Source of the DNA: Thermohalobaculum sp039187815
GTDB lineage: Bacteria; Pseudomonadota; Alphaproteobacteria; Rhodobacterales; Rhodobacteraceae
DNA: 34,603 bases
NCBI GenBank assembly: GCA_039187815.1
Contig: JBCCZI010000034.1
Coordinates: forward strand, 1-34,603
Direction: 5' to 3'
In this document: positions 16,602-24,155 of the stretch, piece after piece
Layout: every line of letters starts with the position of its first letter
Numbering within the stretch: position 1 is the stretch's first letter
The notes under the pieces: model-generated
What the model saw: only the letters and a program-made list of their open reading frames with translations
Database searches by the model: none
Told to the model about the DNA's origin: nothing
Position numbers and translations under genes: made by a program

Positions 16602-17101
16602 CCAACCCGGTTGTTCATCTCGACGAGGTTCCGATGCGCGACTGGAGCCATGATGAGCGGTTCGCGGCCCAGCTCGCCCGGATCGGGCCCATGATCGGGG
16701 CACGGCAACTTGGGTGCCAACTGCACATCGTTCCGCCGGGCAAGACCGCCTTCCCGCGCCACACCCATCATGCCAACGAGGAGATGATCGTGGTGCTATC
16801 CGGTACAGGGACCTATCACCTCGGCGATATGAGCTACACGGTCCGGGCGGGTGCTGTGTGCGCCGCCCCCGCAGGCTATGGCGCGGCGTCAGCGCATCAA
16901 CTGGTGAACACCGGGGAGGCACCGTTGCACTATCTCTGTCTCTCCACACGACATGATCCGGACGTGATGGAATATCCGGAGTCCGGCAAGGTCGCAGTGG
17001 CCTCGGGCGTGCCCGAGGGCGGCGGCATGCGCTCGGCCGCAGCCTTTCATATCTGGGACCAGAACGCCGCCAGCCTCGGCTATTGGGACGGTGAGGAGTG
17101 A
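16598..17101 (+). CDS. Cupin domain protein
   Basis: A 167-residue single-domain cupin. The metal-binding motif 1 is HTHHANEEMIVVLSGTG (His55, His57 or 58, Glu61 or 62), with the motif 2 histidine probably His100 (SAHQLVNTGEAPLHYL). Such proteins bind Fe, Mn or Zn and act as small dioxygenases, isomerases or sensors. The sequence continues with a tail (about 120-167) that mentions no further domain I know. It is coupled to the upstream membrane protein gene by ATGA. Its presence inside a suf cluster is unusual; the function is not assignable. Confidence 0.85.
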   Translation: MTNPVVHLDEVPMRDWSHDERFAAQLARIGPMIGARQLGCQLHIVPPGKTAFPRHTHHANEEMIVVLSGTGTYHLGDMSYTVRAGAVCAAPAGYGAASAHQLVNTGEAPLHYLCLSTRHDPDVMEYPESGKVAVASGVPEGGGMRSAAAFHIWDQNAASLGYWDGEE

Positions 17102-17215
17102 GCGTCAGGGCCACGCTTTTGCACCACCTCGCCCCGGACCAACGCGCACGGGTTGCATTTTCGCGCGCACTCGCGCAGGCGAGGCGGAAATGACCAGCCC
17201 AGAGAGGGGGACGCG

Positions 17216-17539
17216 ATGATCCTGACCACGACATACTCGGTGGATGGCCGCCGGATCAGCGACTATAAGGGCATCGTCTGTGGCGAGGCGATCCTGGGCG
17301 CCAATGTGGTGCGCGATGTCTTTGCCGGCATCACCGATGTGGTGGGCGGGCGCTCCAGCACCTGTGAGGAGGAACTGGGCCGTGCGCGCGAGATCGCCAT
17401 GGCCGAGATGCAGGCCCAAGCGGCCGGTCTTTTGGCGGACGCCGTTGTCGGTGTGGCCCTGGACTATGAGGTGATTGAGAACATGTTGATGGTTTCAGCC
17501 ACCGGGACGGCAGTCCGGCTGTCATCTGAGGAGGCGTGA
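17216..17539 (+). CDS. YbjQ/UPF0145 family protein
   Basis: A 107-residue protein of the YbjQ (heavy-metal-binding-like, UPF0145) family. Typical features are the N-terminal MILTTTYSVDGRRISDYKGIV, the central GGRSSTCEEELGRAREIAMAEM helix and the LLADAVVGVALDYEVI strand. Proteins of this family form homo-oligomeric rings in structures, but the biochemical role is unclear. The start at 17216 is chosen over upstream codons because it gives the family N-terminus and has AGAGAGGGGG before it. It lies between the cupin gene and the low-complexity protein gene, on the suf strand. Confidence 0.9.
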   Translation: MILTTTYSVDGRRISDYKGIVCGEAILGANVVRDVFAGITDVVGGRSSTCEEELGRAREIAMAEMQAQAAGLLADAVVGVALDYEVIENMLMVSATGTAVRLSSEEA

Positions 17540-17630
17540 ACGGGTATGGTTAATCGCTCCTAAAGGACTTCGAGAGACTTTCAGTCCGAGGCAATACGGG
17601 CGCACTGGCCCGAGCGGAGGACGCTGACGG

Positions 17631-18266
17631 ATGATTGAGAGGATTGACGCCGACGTAATGCAAGAGGGTCCGGTCTCGCGGGAGATCCGGGATGCGATCG
17701 AAGAGGCCGTGCGCAGGCTAGACGGGATCGACCGGGATCCGCTGATCCGCCAGGCGGTGGCGCGGGTGACGGTTCGTAGGTTCAACTCGCTGCTGGCCGA
17801 GCACTTCGACGGGTACCGCGGCGACATCGCGCTGGAGCTTGTCGGGGTTGCCCGCGCGGTGCGTGAGGGGCGCTCTGCCGAACCTGCGCCCCAGGTCACC
17901 GCTGCGGCGACGCCGAGCGCGACGCCCAGCGCTTCGCCCAGCCCGACGTCGGGCTCGCCAATCCGCCGGCCCTCAAGTGCGCCGGAAGCCATCGCGGCAG
18001 CGATGGCCACGGCCAATGCTGGATCCGGCGCGACGCCGGCGACCGAAACAAAAGATCCACCGGCGGCGCCTGCCGCCAGCAGGACAGGAGGCAAGACGGA
18101 TGCTGAAGATCGAGAACCTCCACGTGAAGCTGGAGGAGGAGGACAAGCAGATCCTCAAGGGGCTCAACCTGACAGTTCAAGCGGGCAAGGTGCACGCGAT
18201 CATGGGGCCAAACGGATCGGGCAAGTCGACCCTGTCTTACGTGTTGGCGGGGCGCGACGGGTATGA
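17631..18266 (+). CDS. Hypothetical low-complexity protein overlapping the start of sufC
   Basis: Up to 211 residues. The first 80 or so look like a folded helical domain (SREIRDAIEEAVRRLDG, VTVRRFNSLLAEHFDGYRGD). The rest is Ser/Pro/Ala/Thr-rich and disordered. The ribosome site is GCGGAGGACG. As read, the frame runs 167 nt into sufC in another frame, which is long for an in-phase operon overlap. In a third frame a TGA at 18104-18106 would give the usual ATGCTGA overlap with sufC, so a frameshift in the GC-rich repeat region is possible. I recognise no family. Confidence 0.55.
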   Translation: MIERIDADVMQEGPVSREIRDAIEEAVRRLDGIDRDPLIRQAVARVTVRRFNSLLAEHFDGYRGDIALELVGVARAVREGRSAEPAPQVTAAATPSATPSASPSPTSGSPIRRPSSAPEAIAAAMATANAGSGATPATETKDPPAAPAASRTGGKTDAEDREPPREAGGGGQADPQGAQPDSSSGQGARDHGAKRIGQVDPVLRVGGARRV

Positions 18267-18852
18267 GGTGACCGAAGGCTCGGCGCATCTCGAGGACGAC
18301 GATCTGCTTGAGATGGAGCCGAACGAGCGCGCCGCCGCGGGCTTGTTCCTGGCCTTCCAGTACCCGGTCGAAATCCCGGGTGTGAACAACATGACCTTCC
18401 TTCGAACCGCAATGAACGCTCAGCGTAAGGCACGCGGCGAGGCGGAGATCTCGGCACCCGATTTCCTAAAGCTGGTGCGCGAGAAGGCCAAGACGCTGAA
18501 CATCGATGCCGACATGCTGAAACGCGCGGTGAATGTCGGCTTTTCGGGCGGTGAGAAGAAGCGTAACGAAGTCCTCCAGATGGCCGTGCTCGCGCCGAAG
18601 ATGTGCATCATGGACGAGACCGATTCGGGTCTCGACGTCGATGCCATGAAACTGGTGGCCGAGGGCGTGAACGCGCTCCGCGATGCCGGGCGCTCATTTC
18701 TGGTGATCACGCATTATCAGCGCCTGCTCGATCACATAACGCCGGACGTGGTGCACATCATGTCCGATGGCCGCATAGTCGAGACCGGCGGGCCCGAACT
18801 GGCCCTGCGCGTCGAGCGCGAGGGCTACGGCGATCTGACCCGCGCAGCCTGA
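18100..18852 (+). CDS. sufC: Fe-S cluster assembly ATPase SufC
   Basis: SufC is the cytoplasmic ABC-type ATPase that drives conformational change in SufBC2D. The 250-residue protein has Walker A GPNGSGKST (36-44), the SufC-specific signature FSGGEKKRNE (from 148), Walker B MCIMDE (168-173) with DSGLDVDA, and the switch histidine region ITHYQRLL. The start at 18100 follows CAGGAGGC. Ten bases separate it from sufD. Its 5' end is overlapped by the upstream low-complexity frame, but the normal N-terminus MLKIENLHVK supports this start. Confidence 0.97.
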   Translation: MLKIENLHVKLEEEDKQILKGLNLTVQAGKVHAIMGPNGSGKSTLSYVLAGRDGYEVTEGSAHLEDDDLLEMEPNERAAAGLFLAFQYPVEIPGVNNMTFLRTAMNAQRKARGEAEISAPDFLKLVREKAKTLNIDADMLKRAVNVGFSGGEKKRNEVLQMAVLAPKMCIMDETDSGLDVDAMKLVAEGVNALRDAGRSFLVITHYQRLLDHITPDVVHIMSDGRIVETGGPELALRVEREGYGDLTRAA

Positions 18853-18862
18853 GGAGACCGCC

Positions 18863-20146
18863 ATGCTCTCCGAGAAACTGATCGACGATAAACGTCGCTC
18901 GGCCGAGGCTCTGTTGGGCGCCCTGCCCCTGCCCGAGGCTGAGGCGAGCTGGGCGCGTGAGGCGCGTGCCCGGGCGCGCACCCGCCTGCTTGAGGCCGGC
19001 GCGCCCATCCGCCGCGACGAGTACTGGAAGTATACGGATCCCAGTGCGCTGACCGTCCCATCGGCACCTATGGCCACCGCCGAGGATGCGCCCGAGGCCG
19101 AGGTGGCCTTTGCCGGGATCGATGCCCGAATGGCGCGCTTTGTGAACGGTCAGCTCCGGCTCGACCTCTGCGACGCCTTGCAGCAGCCTGGCCTTGAGGT
19201 CGCCCCTCTGGCCGAGGCGCTGGCACGGGACATCACGCCCCTGCGCGATCTCTTCGGCATGCTCGAAGCCGCAGGACAGGAGAAGGTCGCCCGACCGCTC
19301 GCGTCCCTCAACACCGCCGCCGCGACCGAAGGCCTGGCCCTCCACGCCACCGGCACGGTCGCAGTGCCCCTGCACATGGTGCATCAGCAGTTCGGCGAGG
19401 GCGCGGCTCTCACGCATCATGTGGTGCGGGTCGAGAGCAGCGCGGCACTGACGGTGCTGGAATCGGGGACGCCCGGCAATTCGGTTCTCGAGGTCGACGT
19501 GGCACCCGGCGGGGCCTTCCATCACGTCCGCCTCCAGCACGAGCCGGAGCGGCCAACCGCCACCCACGTGTTCGTGCGAATTGGCGAAGGCGGGACTTTC
19601 CGCACCTTCACCCTGACGTCCGACGGAGACCTCACGCGCAATGAGGTTGTGATGGAGTTCGTCGGCGACGATGCCACCGGCCACATCGCGGGTGCGGTGC
19701 TTGGGCGCGCAACCAGCCATGCCGACAACACCGTGTTCGTCACCCATGGTGCCGAGCGGTGCGAGAGCCGTCAGGTCTTCAAGACCGTCCTCGACGGCGA
19801 GGCGAAGGGCATCTTCCAGGGCAAGATCTTCGTGCGCCCCGGCGCCCAGAAGACCGATGGATATCAGATCAGCCAGTCGGTTCTGCTGGCCGACGGGGCG
19901 GAGTTCTCAGCCAAACCCGAGCTCGAGATCTATGCCGACGACGTCAAATGCTCCCATGGCTCGACCACCGGCGCACTGGACGAGACCGCGCTGTTCTACC
20001 TGATGGCCCGCGGCATCACGCGCCGCGACGCCGAGGCGCTGCTGATCGGATCATTTGTCGAAGAAGCGATTGCCGAGATCGACGACGAGGCCTTGCAAGA
20101 GACGATGCGCGGCGAGATCGCCTGTTGGATGGCCGGGCGGGAGTGA
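18863..20146 (+). CDS. sufD: Fe-S cluster assembly protein SufD
   Basis: SufD is the SufB paralogue that completes SufBC2D and is linked to iron entry. The 427-residue protein has a helical N-terminal region with DEYWKYTDPSAL, and the beta-helix core ending in FQGKIFVRPGAQKTDGYQ, KPELEIYADDVKCSHGSTTG and FYLMARGI, all diagnostic. The KCSHGSTTG segment carries the conserved histidine of SufD. The start at 18863 follows TGAGGAGA, 10 bp after sufC. It is followed within 4 bp by the first Yip1-like gene. Confidence 0.96.
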   Translation: MLSEKLIDDKRRSAEALLGALPLPEAEASWAREARARARTRLLEAGAPIRRDEYWKYTDPSALTVPSAPMATAEDAPEAEVAFAGIDARMARFVNGQLRLDLCDALQQPGLEVAPLAEALARDITPLRDLFGMLEAAGQEKVARPLASLNTAAATEGLALHATGTVAVPLHMVHQQFGEGAALTHHVVRVESSAALTVLESGTPGNSVLEVDVAPGGAFHHVRLQHEPERPTATHVFVRIGEGGTFRTFTLTSDGDLTRNEVVMEFVGDDATGHIAGAVLGRATSHADNTVFVTHGAERCESRQVFKTVLDGEAKGIFQGKIFVRPGAQKTDGYQISQSVLLADGAEFSAKPELEIYADDVKCSHGSTTGALDETALFYLMARGITRRDAEALLIGSFVEEAIAEIDDEALQETMRGEIACWMAGRE

Positions 20147-20150
20147 GCGC

Positions 20151-20765
20151 ATGTCCGCCGATGGTCAGCCGACCGGCGGGCGCGGTAGCCTGACCGCCCG
20201 GGTCTTCACCGCCTGGGCGGATATGGCGGGCTCGATGCGATGGCTTCTCTCGCTGAACCCCAGCGAGGCAACGATCCTGGTCTTGTTCATGCTCTCGGGG
20301 GGCTTCCAGTTCCTCGGGAACGTTGCCAAGCTTTGGCTCGACCCGGCCACCGCCGCCATGCCCGAGGGCGAGATCGTGAGCCGGGCGGGCGCCGCCTTTG
20401 CCGCAGCCCTGATTTTCCGGACCCTCGCGCTCTACGCCTTTGCGGCGCTCTCCCACTGGCTCTCGAAGTTGGCCGGCGGGACCGGATCTGGCCGTGACAG
20501 TCGTGCGGCCATGGCGTGGTCGGCGCTGGTGGCCGCTCCCATCACGCTCTTGTTTACGCTTGCTGGGCTAAGCTTTGGCCCGTTGATCGGCGAGTCGGCC
20601 GCGGCAACCTTGCTGCAGATCGGCCCGCTGCTGCTGGGGTTTGCGTTGGCACAGTGCTTGTCGGAGGCGCACGGGTTCACCCGCCCATGGCTTGTTCTGG
20701 CAGTGATCGCAGGGCTGATTTTCGTGCTGATCACCGGGCTTCAGCTTTTGGCGCGCGGGATCTGA
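20151..20765 (+). CDS. Yip1-like membrane protein 1
   Basis: A 204-residue integral membrane protein. After a soluble start, LLSLNPSEATILVLFMLSG leads into about five hydrophobic segments, with a polar connector near GGTGSGRDSRAAMAWS. The arrangement of the segments and the RAAMAWSALVAAP motif resemble bacterial Yip1-domain proteins. The start at 20151 is 4 bp after sufD with GGGAG upstream. It is a probable paralogue of the proteins at 20921 and 21622. The role of such proteins near suf genes is not known to me. Confidence 0.8.
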   Translation: MSADGQPTGGRGSLTARVFTAWADMAGSMRWLLSLNPSEATILVLFMLSGGFQFLGNVAKLWLDPATAAMPEGEIVSRAGAAFAAALIFRTLALYAFAALSHWLSKLAGGTGSGRDSRAAMAWSALVAAPITLLFTLAGLSFGPLIGESAAATLLQIGPLLLGFALAQCLSEAHGFTRPWLVLAVIAGLIFVLITGLQLLARGI

Positions 20766-20790
20766 CGGGCGGGCCAACACGGATTGGCAG

Positions 20791-20872
20791 GGTCGGGGCG
20801 ATCGTGTAGGCTCCGACCTCGAGTACAGCGGGTTTCCCCGCAACGGCGTTCCGGAGGCCGGCTGAAGCCGGC
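20791..20872. repeat. Cluster of perfect short hairpins between two Yip1-like genes
   Basis: Within the 155-bp gap lie GGTCGG/CCGACC (20791-20796 and 20813-20818), GCGGG-TTTC-CCCGC (20828-20841), the palindrome AACGGCGTT (20842-20850) and GCCGGC-TGAA-GCCGGC (20857-20872). All arms are perfect. No T-run follows, so this is not a canonical terminator. A structured spacer, mRNA-processing site or small RNA are options. Confidence 0.5.
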
Positions 20873-20920
20873 GCGTGCGCGAGACGGAAAGGCGCATTTG
20901 TCCAGGACAACGGAGCAGCT

Positions 20921-21625
20921 ATGACCAACGAGATCGCGGAAGATCTCCCCGATGTTCATCTTTCCGATGTGCAGCAGCCGCTCGAGCCGCTGACGGGCAT
21001 GTCCGTCTGGGCCCGCATGCGCCTCAGCTATGTCGACATGCGCCGCACCACGCGCGCGCTGATCGATGAGAACCCCTCCGAGGCGCGGCTCCTGTTCTTC
21101 GTGCTGCTGTCGGATGTGATCTTCTTCCTGTCCTATGGTGTGCGCCTGATCGTGAGCCCGTCGGACGCGGTCGGGGATGCGCTCCCGCCGCCAGCCCAGC
21201 TCGGTGTGCTGCTGATCGGCTCACTGTTCCTGCGCACCTTGACGCTCTATATCTTCGCCCTGGTGGTTTGCGTTGTCGGACGCATGCTGGGCGGGCGCGG
21301 CAGCTTCAAAGCAGTGCGCGCCGGGGTCTTCTGGTCCTCGCTGGTTGCCGCCCCCGTCGGCGTTGTAGGGGCGTTCGTGTCGGGCGCCTTCGTCCAACTG
21401 GAGCCGGCCCTTCCCATGCTTGCCCTTCCCGTCTTTGCCTGGCCGCCAGTCCTGGTCGGGATCATTGCCTTTGTCGTCTTCCTCTCGGCCGGAACCGCCG
21501 AGGCCCACCGCTTTCCAAAGACCATGCCCGTGCTTCTTGGCTTTACCGCGCTGTCTCTTGTGCTCCTTCTGGCCGCCCTCCTGTTTGGGCCCGCGCTGAT
21601 GGGGTCTCTCGGACTGGCGCCGTGA
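20921..21625 (+). CDS. Yip1-like membrane protein 2
   Basis: A 234-residue integral membrane protein with a soluble N-terminal part of about 55 residues and about five hydrophobic segments. DENPSEARLLFFVLLSD matches LNPSEATILVLFMLSG of the preceding Yip1-like protein, and the polar turn GGRGSFKAVRAGVFWSSLVAAP matches its GGTGSGRDSRAAMAWSALVAAP, so the two are paralogues. The start is ATG at 20921 with a weak GGAGCAG ribosome site. The stop overlaps the next gene as GTGA. No function is assignable. Confidence 0.8.
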   Translation: MTNEIAEDLPDVHLSDVQQPLEPLTGMSVWARMRLSYVDMRRTTRALIDENPSEARLLFFVLLSDVIFFLSYGVRLIVSPSDAVGDALPPPAQLGVLLIGSLFLRTLTLYIFALVVCVVGRMLGGRGSFKAVRAGVFWSSLVAAPVGVVGAFVSGAFVQLEPALPMLALPVFAWPPVLVGIIAFVVFLSAGTAEAHRFPKTMPVLLGFTALSLVLLLAALLFGPALMGSLGLAP

Positions 21626-22188
21626 TCGCGGATCTTAGCGCTGCCGTCGCCGAGAGCATCGCCGCCCCGCGCCGCTCGGTCAGACGCTATCTCGAGCGTG
21701 GGCCACACGGCATCGATGTCCTGTTCGGGCTGATCCTCGGCGCTTATCTGGTGCAGCAAATTGCCGCTTTGGCGGTGCCGGGCGGGCGCATGCCGCTGCA
21801 GGGTTCGCTGGTGGCCTTCCATCTTGCAGGCGTCGTCGTGCAGCTGATCTTGTGCGCCGTCACCGCCGGCATCGTCTTGGTGGCGGGGCGTATCTTCGGC
21901 GGAGCCGCTGATTTCGCCGCCTGCTATTCGGGTATGGCCTGGTACGGCTTTGTCACGGCGTTTCTTTCCCCACTTGTGCTGGTTGGCTGGAGCGCGATCC
22001 TCCACGAGCAAGGGGGCTTTGGCTCGCACCTCTTGCTGGTTGTCGGCTCCGGCTTAGCTATCTGGGTGTTCGCGGGGTTCGTGGCAGAACTCCACGGATT
22101 CCGCAGCACGGCGGTCGTCGTCGCAGCCACGCTTGGCTTTGTGATGATGACGACCATGCTGCTTTTCTCGATGCTGCAGGCGGCCTGA
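21622..22188 (+). CDS. Yip1-like membrane protein 3
   Basis: A 188-residue membrane protein with about five hydrophobic segments and a Yip1-like turn (GGAADFAACYSGMAWYGFVTAFLSP). The GTG start at 21622 overlaps the preceding stop (GTGA), implying translational coupling. The frame is open upstream only as an out-of-frame shadow of the preceding gene. It ends 17 bp before sufS. It is the most divergent of the three Yip1-like proteins in the cluster. Confidence 0.8.
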   Translation: MIADLSAAVAESIAAPRRSVRRYLERGPHGIDVLFGLILGAYLVQQIAALAVPGGRMPLQGSLVAFHLAGVVVQLILCAVTAGIVLVAGRIFGGAADFAACYSGMAWYGFVTAFLSPLVLVGWSAILHEQGGFGSHLLLVVGSGLAIWVFAGFVAELHGFRSTAVVVAATLGFVMMTTMLLFSMLQAA

Positions 22189-22205
22189 GCGCCGACGATG
22201 GGGGC

Positions 22206-23429
22206 ATGATGTACGACGTCGATAAGGTGCGCGCGGATTTTCCAATCCTGTCGCGCCAGGTGAACGGGGCCGATCTCTGTTATCTGGACAATGGGGCCTC
22301 GGCACAGAAGCCGCAGGTGGTCATCGACACTATGCGCGAGACCTATGAGAGCGGCTATGCCAATGTGCACCGGGGCCTGCACTTTCTATCGAACCAGGCA
22401 ACCGAGGCCTACGAGGCCGTGCGGGGCAAGGTTGCGCGTTTTCTGGGCGCGGCGCATGAGGACGAGATCCTCTTTGTCTCCAACGGCACGGAGGCGTTCA
22501 ATCTGGTGGCCTTTGGCTGGCTCGAGTCGCAGATCCAACCGGGCGATGAGATCCTGCTCTCGGTTATGGAGCACCACGCCAACATCGTGCCCTGGCACTT
22601 CATGCGCGAGCGCTATGGCGCCGTGCTGAAATGGATCGATGTGGACAGCCGCGGTGATCTGGACCCGGAGCGGGTGGCCGAGGCGATCACCGAGCGCACC
22701 AAGCTTGTTGCGCTGGCGCATATGTCCAATGTGCTCGGCACCGTAACGGATGCCAAGCGGATCGCGGAGATCGCCCATGCCCGCGGCGTGCCCGTGCTGT
22801 TCGACGGCTGCCAGGCAGCGGTGCACCAGCCGGTGGACATGGTCGATATCGGCGCCGACTTTTATGTGATCACCGGGCACAAGCTCTACGGCCCCTCAGG
22901 CTCGGGTGCGGTCTATGTGCGCCGAGAGCGCCAGGCCGAGATGCGTCCCTTCAAGGGCGGCGGCGACATGATCCGCACGGTGACCAAAGACGCAATCACC
23001 TACAACGACCCGCCCCACAAATTCGAGGCGGGCACGCCAAACATCGTCCAGATGATTGGCTTTGGGGCTGCCCTCGATTATCTCGAAGCGCTGGGCATGG
23101 AGGCCATCGCCGCGCATGAGCGGGACCTGCGCGACTATGCTCAGGCGCGGCTCGGAGGGCTGAACTGGCTCCAGCTCCATGGAACCTCCGACACCAAGGG
23201 CGCGATCTTCTCCTTCTCGATGGAGGGTGGGGCCCATCCCCACGACATCTCGACGGTAATCGACCGCAAAGGCATCGCCGTGCGCGCAGGGCACCATTGT
23301 TGCCAACCACTGATGACCCATCTGGGCGTGAGCGCCACGGCCCGGGCGAGCTTTGGCCTCTATAACACCCGGGCCGAGGTCGACAAACTGGTCGACGCGC
23401 TGGAGTTTTGCCACGAGCTGTTCGGCTGA
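22206..23429 (+). CDS. sufS: Cysteine desulfurase SufS
   Basis: SufS is the class II PLP cysteine desulfurase that supplies persulfide sulfur to SufBCD. The 407-residue protein has YLDNGASAQKP, the PLP lysine in ITGHKLYGPSG (Lys226), and RAGHHCCQPLM with the active-site Cys365 followed by a second cysteine, Cys366. Length and C-terminus are intact. ATG at 22206 and 22209 are alternatives; GGGGG lies just upstream. Class II enzymes usually use a SufE or SufU partner; none is encoded here. It closes the suf strand run, and a GC-rich hairpin follows. Confidence 0.96.
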   Translation: MMYDVDKVRADFPILSRQVNGADLCYLDNGASAQKPQVVIDTMRETYESGYANVHRGLHFLSNQATEAYEAVRGKVARFLGAAHEDEILFVSNGTEAFNLVAFGWLESQIQPGDEILLSVMEHHANIVPWHFMRERYGAVLKWIDVDSRGDLDPERVAEAITERTKLVALAHMSNVLGTVTDAKRIAEIAHARGVPVLFDGCQAAVHQPVDMVDIGADFYVITGHKLYGPSGSGAVYVRRERQAEMRPFKGGGDMIRTVTKDAITYNDPPHKFEAGTPNIVQMIGFGAALDYLEALGMEAIAAHERDLRDYAQARLGGLNWLQLHGTSDTKGAIFSFSMEGGAHPHDISTVIDRKGIAVRAGHHCCQPLMTHLGVSATARASFGLYNTRAEVDKLVDALEFCHELFG

Positions 23430-23435
23430 CCAGCG

Positions 23436-23450
23436 GCCGCACCGTGCGGC
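23436..23450 (+). terminator. GC-rich hairpin just after sufS
   Basis: GCCGCA (23436-23441), CCG, TGCGGC (23445-23450) is a perfect short stem-loop starting 7 bp after the sufS stop. It is placed where an operon terminator would be, but it lacks a T-run. Confidence 0.3.
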
Positions 23451-23595
23451 ATCCTGCGGCATAGACGCAACATCGCGCTGCGATTCGCACCATTTATGGC
23501 TAGCTTCAGGACCCCCAAACCCCGTTTTCATCGCAGAGGCCGAGGTTCGTCCCCACCCACTCAGCATTGACCGATCACGCGATGGAGATTTGACG

Positions 23596-23790
23596 ATGCA
23601 ATTCGACAGCGATCCGCGGCCGACCGAAGACCGCGCAGCCCCAATGGCCCTCGACCCCTTTGCCTTTTCGGACCAGCGCATGATGCGGCGCAATGCCGAC
23701 GCGCTGGCGGCGTTCTGGATGGCGCCTTGGCGTGCCAGCGCCGTGGTGGCCCGCGAAGCGATGCGCGGCGGCTTGATGGGCTGGCGCTGA
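23596..23790 (+). CDS. Small 64-residue protein, twin A
   Basis: A 64-residue protein with a polar N-terminal half and an amphipathic or hydrophobic C-terminal half (about residues 29-64) rich in Ala, Met and Trp. It aligns without gaps to the 64-residue protein at 23949-24143. Shared positions include PF (21-22), FS (24-25), Met30, Trp41, Pro44, Ala47, VVA (50-52), Glu54, Arg57 and Trp63. The start at 23596 follows GGAG. No family is recognised; the composition recalls surface-binding small proteins such as phasins, but that is only a guess. Confidence 0.65.
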   Translation: MQFDSDPRPTEDRAAPMALDPFAFSDQRMMRRNADALAAFWMAPWRASAVVAREAMRGGLMGWR

Positions 23791-23794
23791 GCCG

Positions 23795-23868
23795 GCACCG
23801 CGGCGCAATCTTGCACTGCAGTCTTTAGGTTTTGGCGAAATATTCCTGCTGCACCGCGGCAAAATCTT
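23795..23868 (+). repeat. Direct repeat upstream of the second 64-aa gene
   Basis: GCACCGCGGCGCAATCTT (23795-23812) recurs as GCACCGCGGCAAAATCTT (23851-23868), 16 of 18 identical, 56 bp apart. The stretch between is relatively AT-rich for this window (TTTAGGTTTTGGCGAAATAT) and holds TTGCACTGCAG. It looks like a regulatory region of the gene at 23949, with the repeats as possible operators. Confidence 0.45.
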
Positions 23869-23948
23869 TCTGGACCTTGCCGCGACTCCCCACTAGTTTC
23901 AGGCGACCACTGAGAACTGTTGGCGCTTAGCAAAAAGGGGGGACCGCC

Positions 23949-24143
23949 ATGGCGCACGGACCGATTGCGGGACAGCAAGGCGAGCGCGATCAAGCAGGCG
24001 GTGTCGAACCGTTCCGCTTTTCGCAAGAGATGCTTATGGCACCAGCTCTTGGGGCGGCCGCCGCGCTCTGGGCGATGCCCATGAAGGCGGCCTTCGTCGT
24101 CGCCGATGAGGTGTTGCGGGAAAGCTTTCGTCCCTGGATGTAA
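23949..24143 (+). CDS. Small 64-residue protein, twin B
   Basis: The second of two 64-residue paralogues, starting MAHGPIAGQQ with GGGGGGACC upstream. After a polar N-terminus, EPFRFSQEMLM leads into an Ala/Leu/Met/Trp-rich helix (GAAAALWAMPMKAAFVVADEVLRES) long enough to lie on or in a membrane or other hydrophobic surface. The 158-bp gap before it carries a direct repeat and an AT-rich stretch, so it probably has its own promoter. It converges on the acylase gene. No family is recognised. Confidence 0.65.
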   Translation: MAHGPIAGQQGERDQAGGVEPFRFSQEMLMAPALGAAAALWAMPMKAAFVVADEVLRESFRPWM

Positions 24144-24155
24144 GCGCAAACAGGC

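Noticed and set aside
17565..17587. GGACT/AGTCC inverted repeat after the YbjQ-family gene
   Set aside because: Only 5-bp arms with a 13-nt loop and no T-run; expected by chance.
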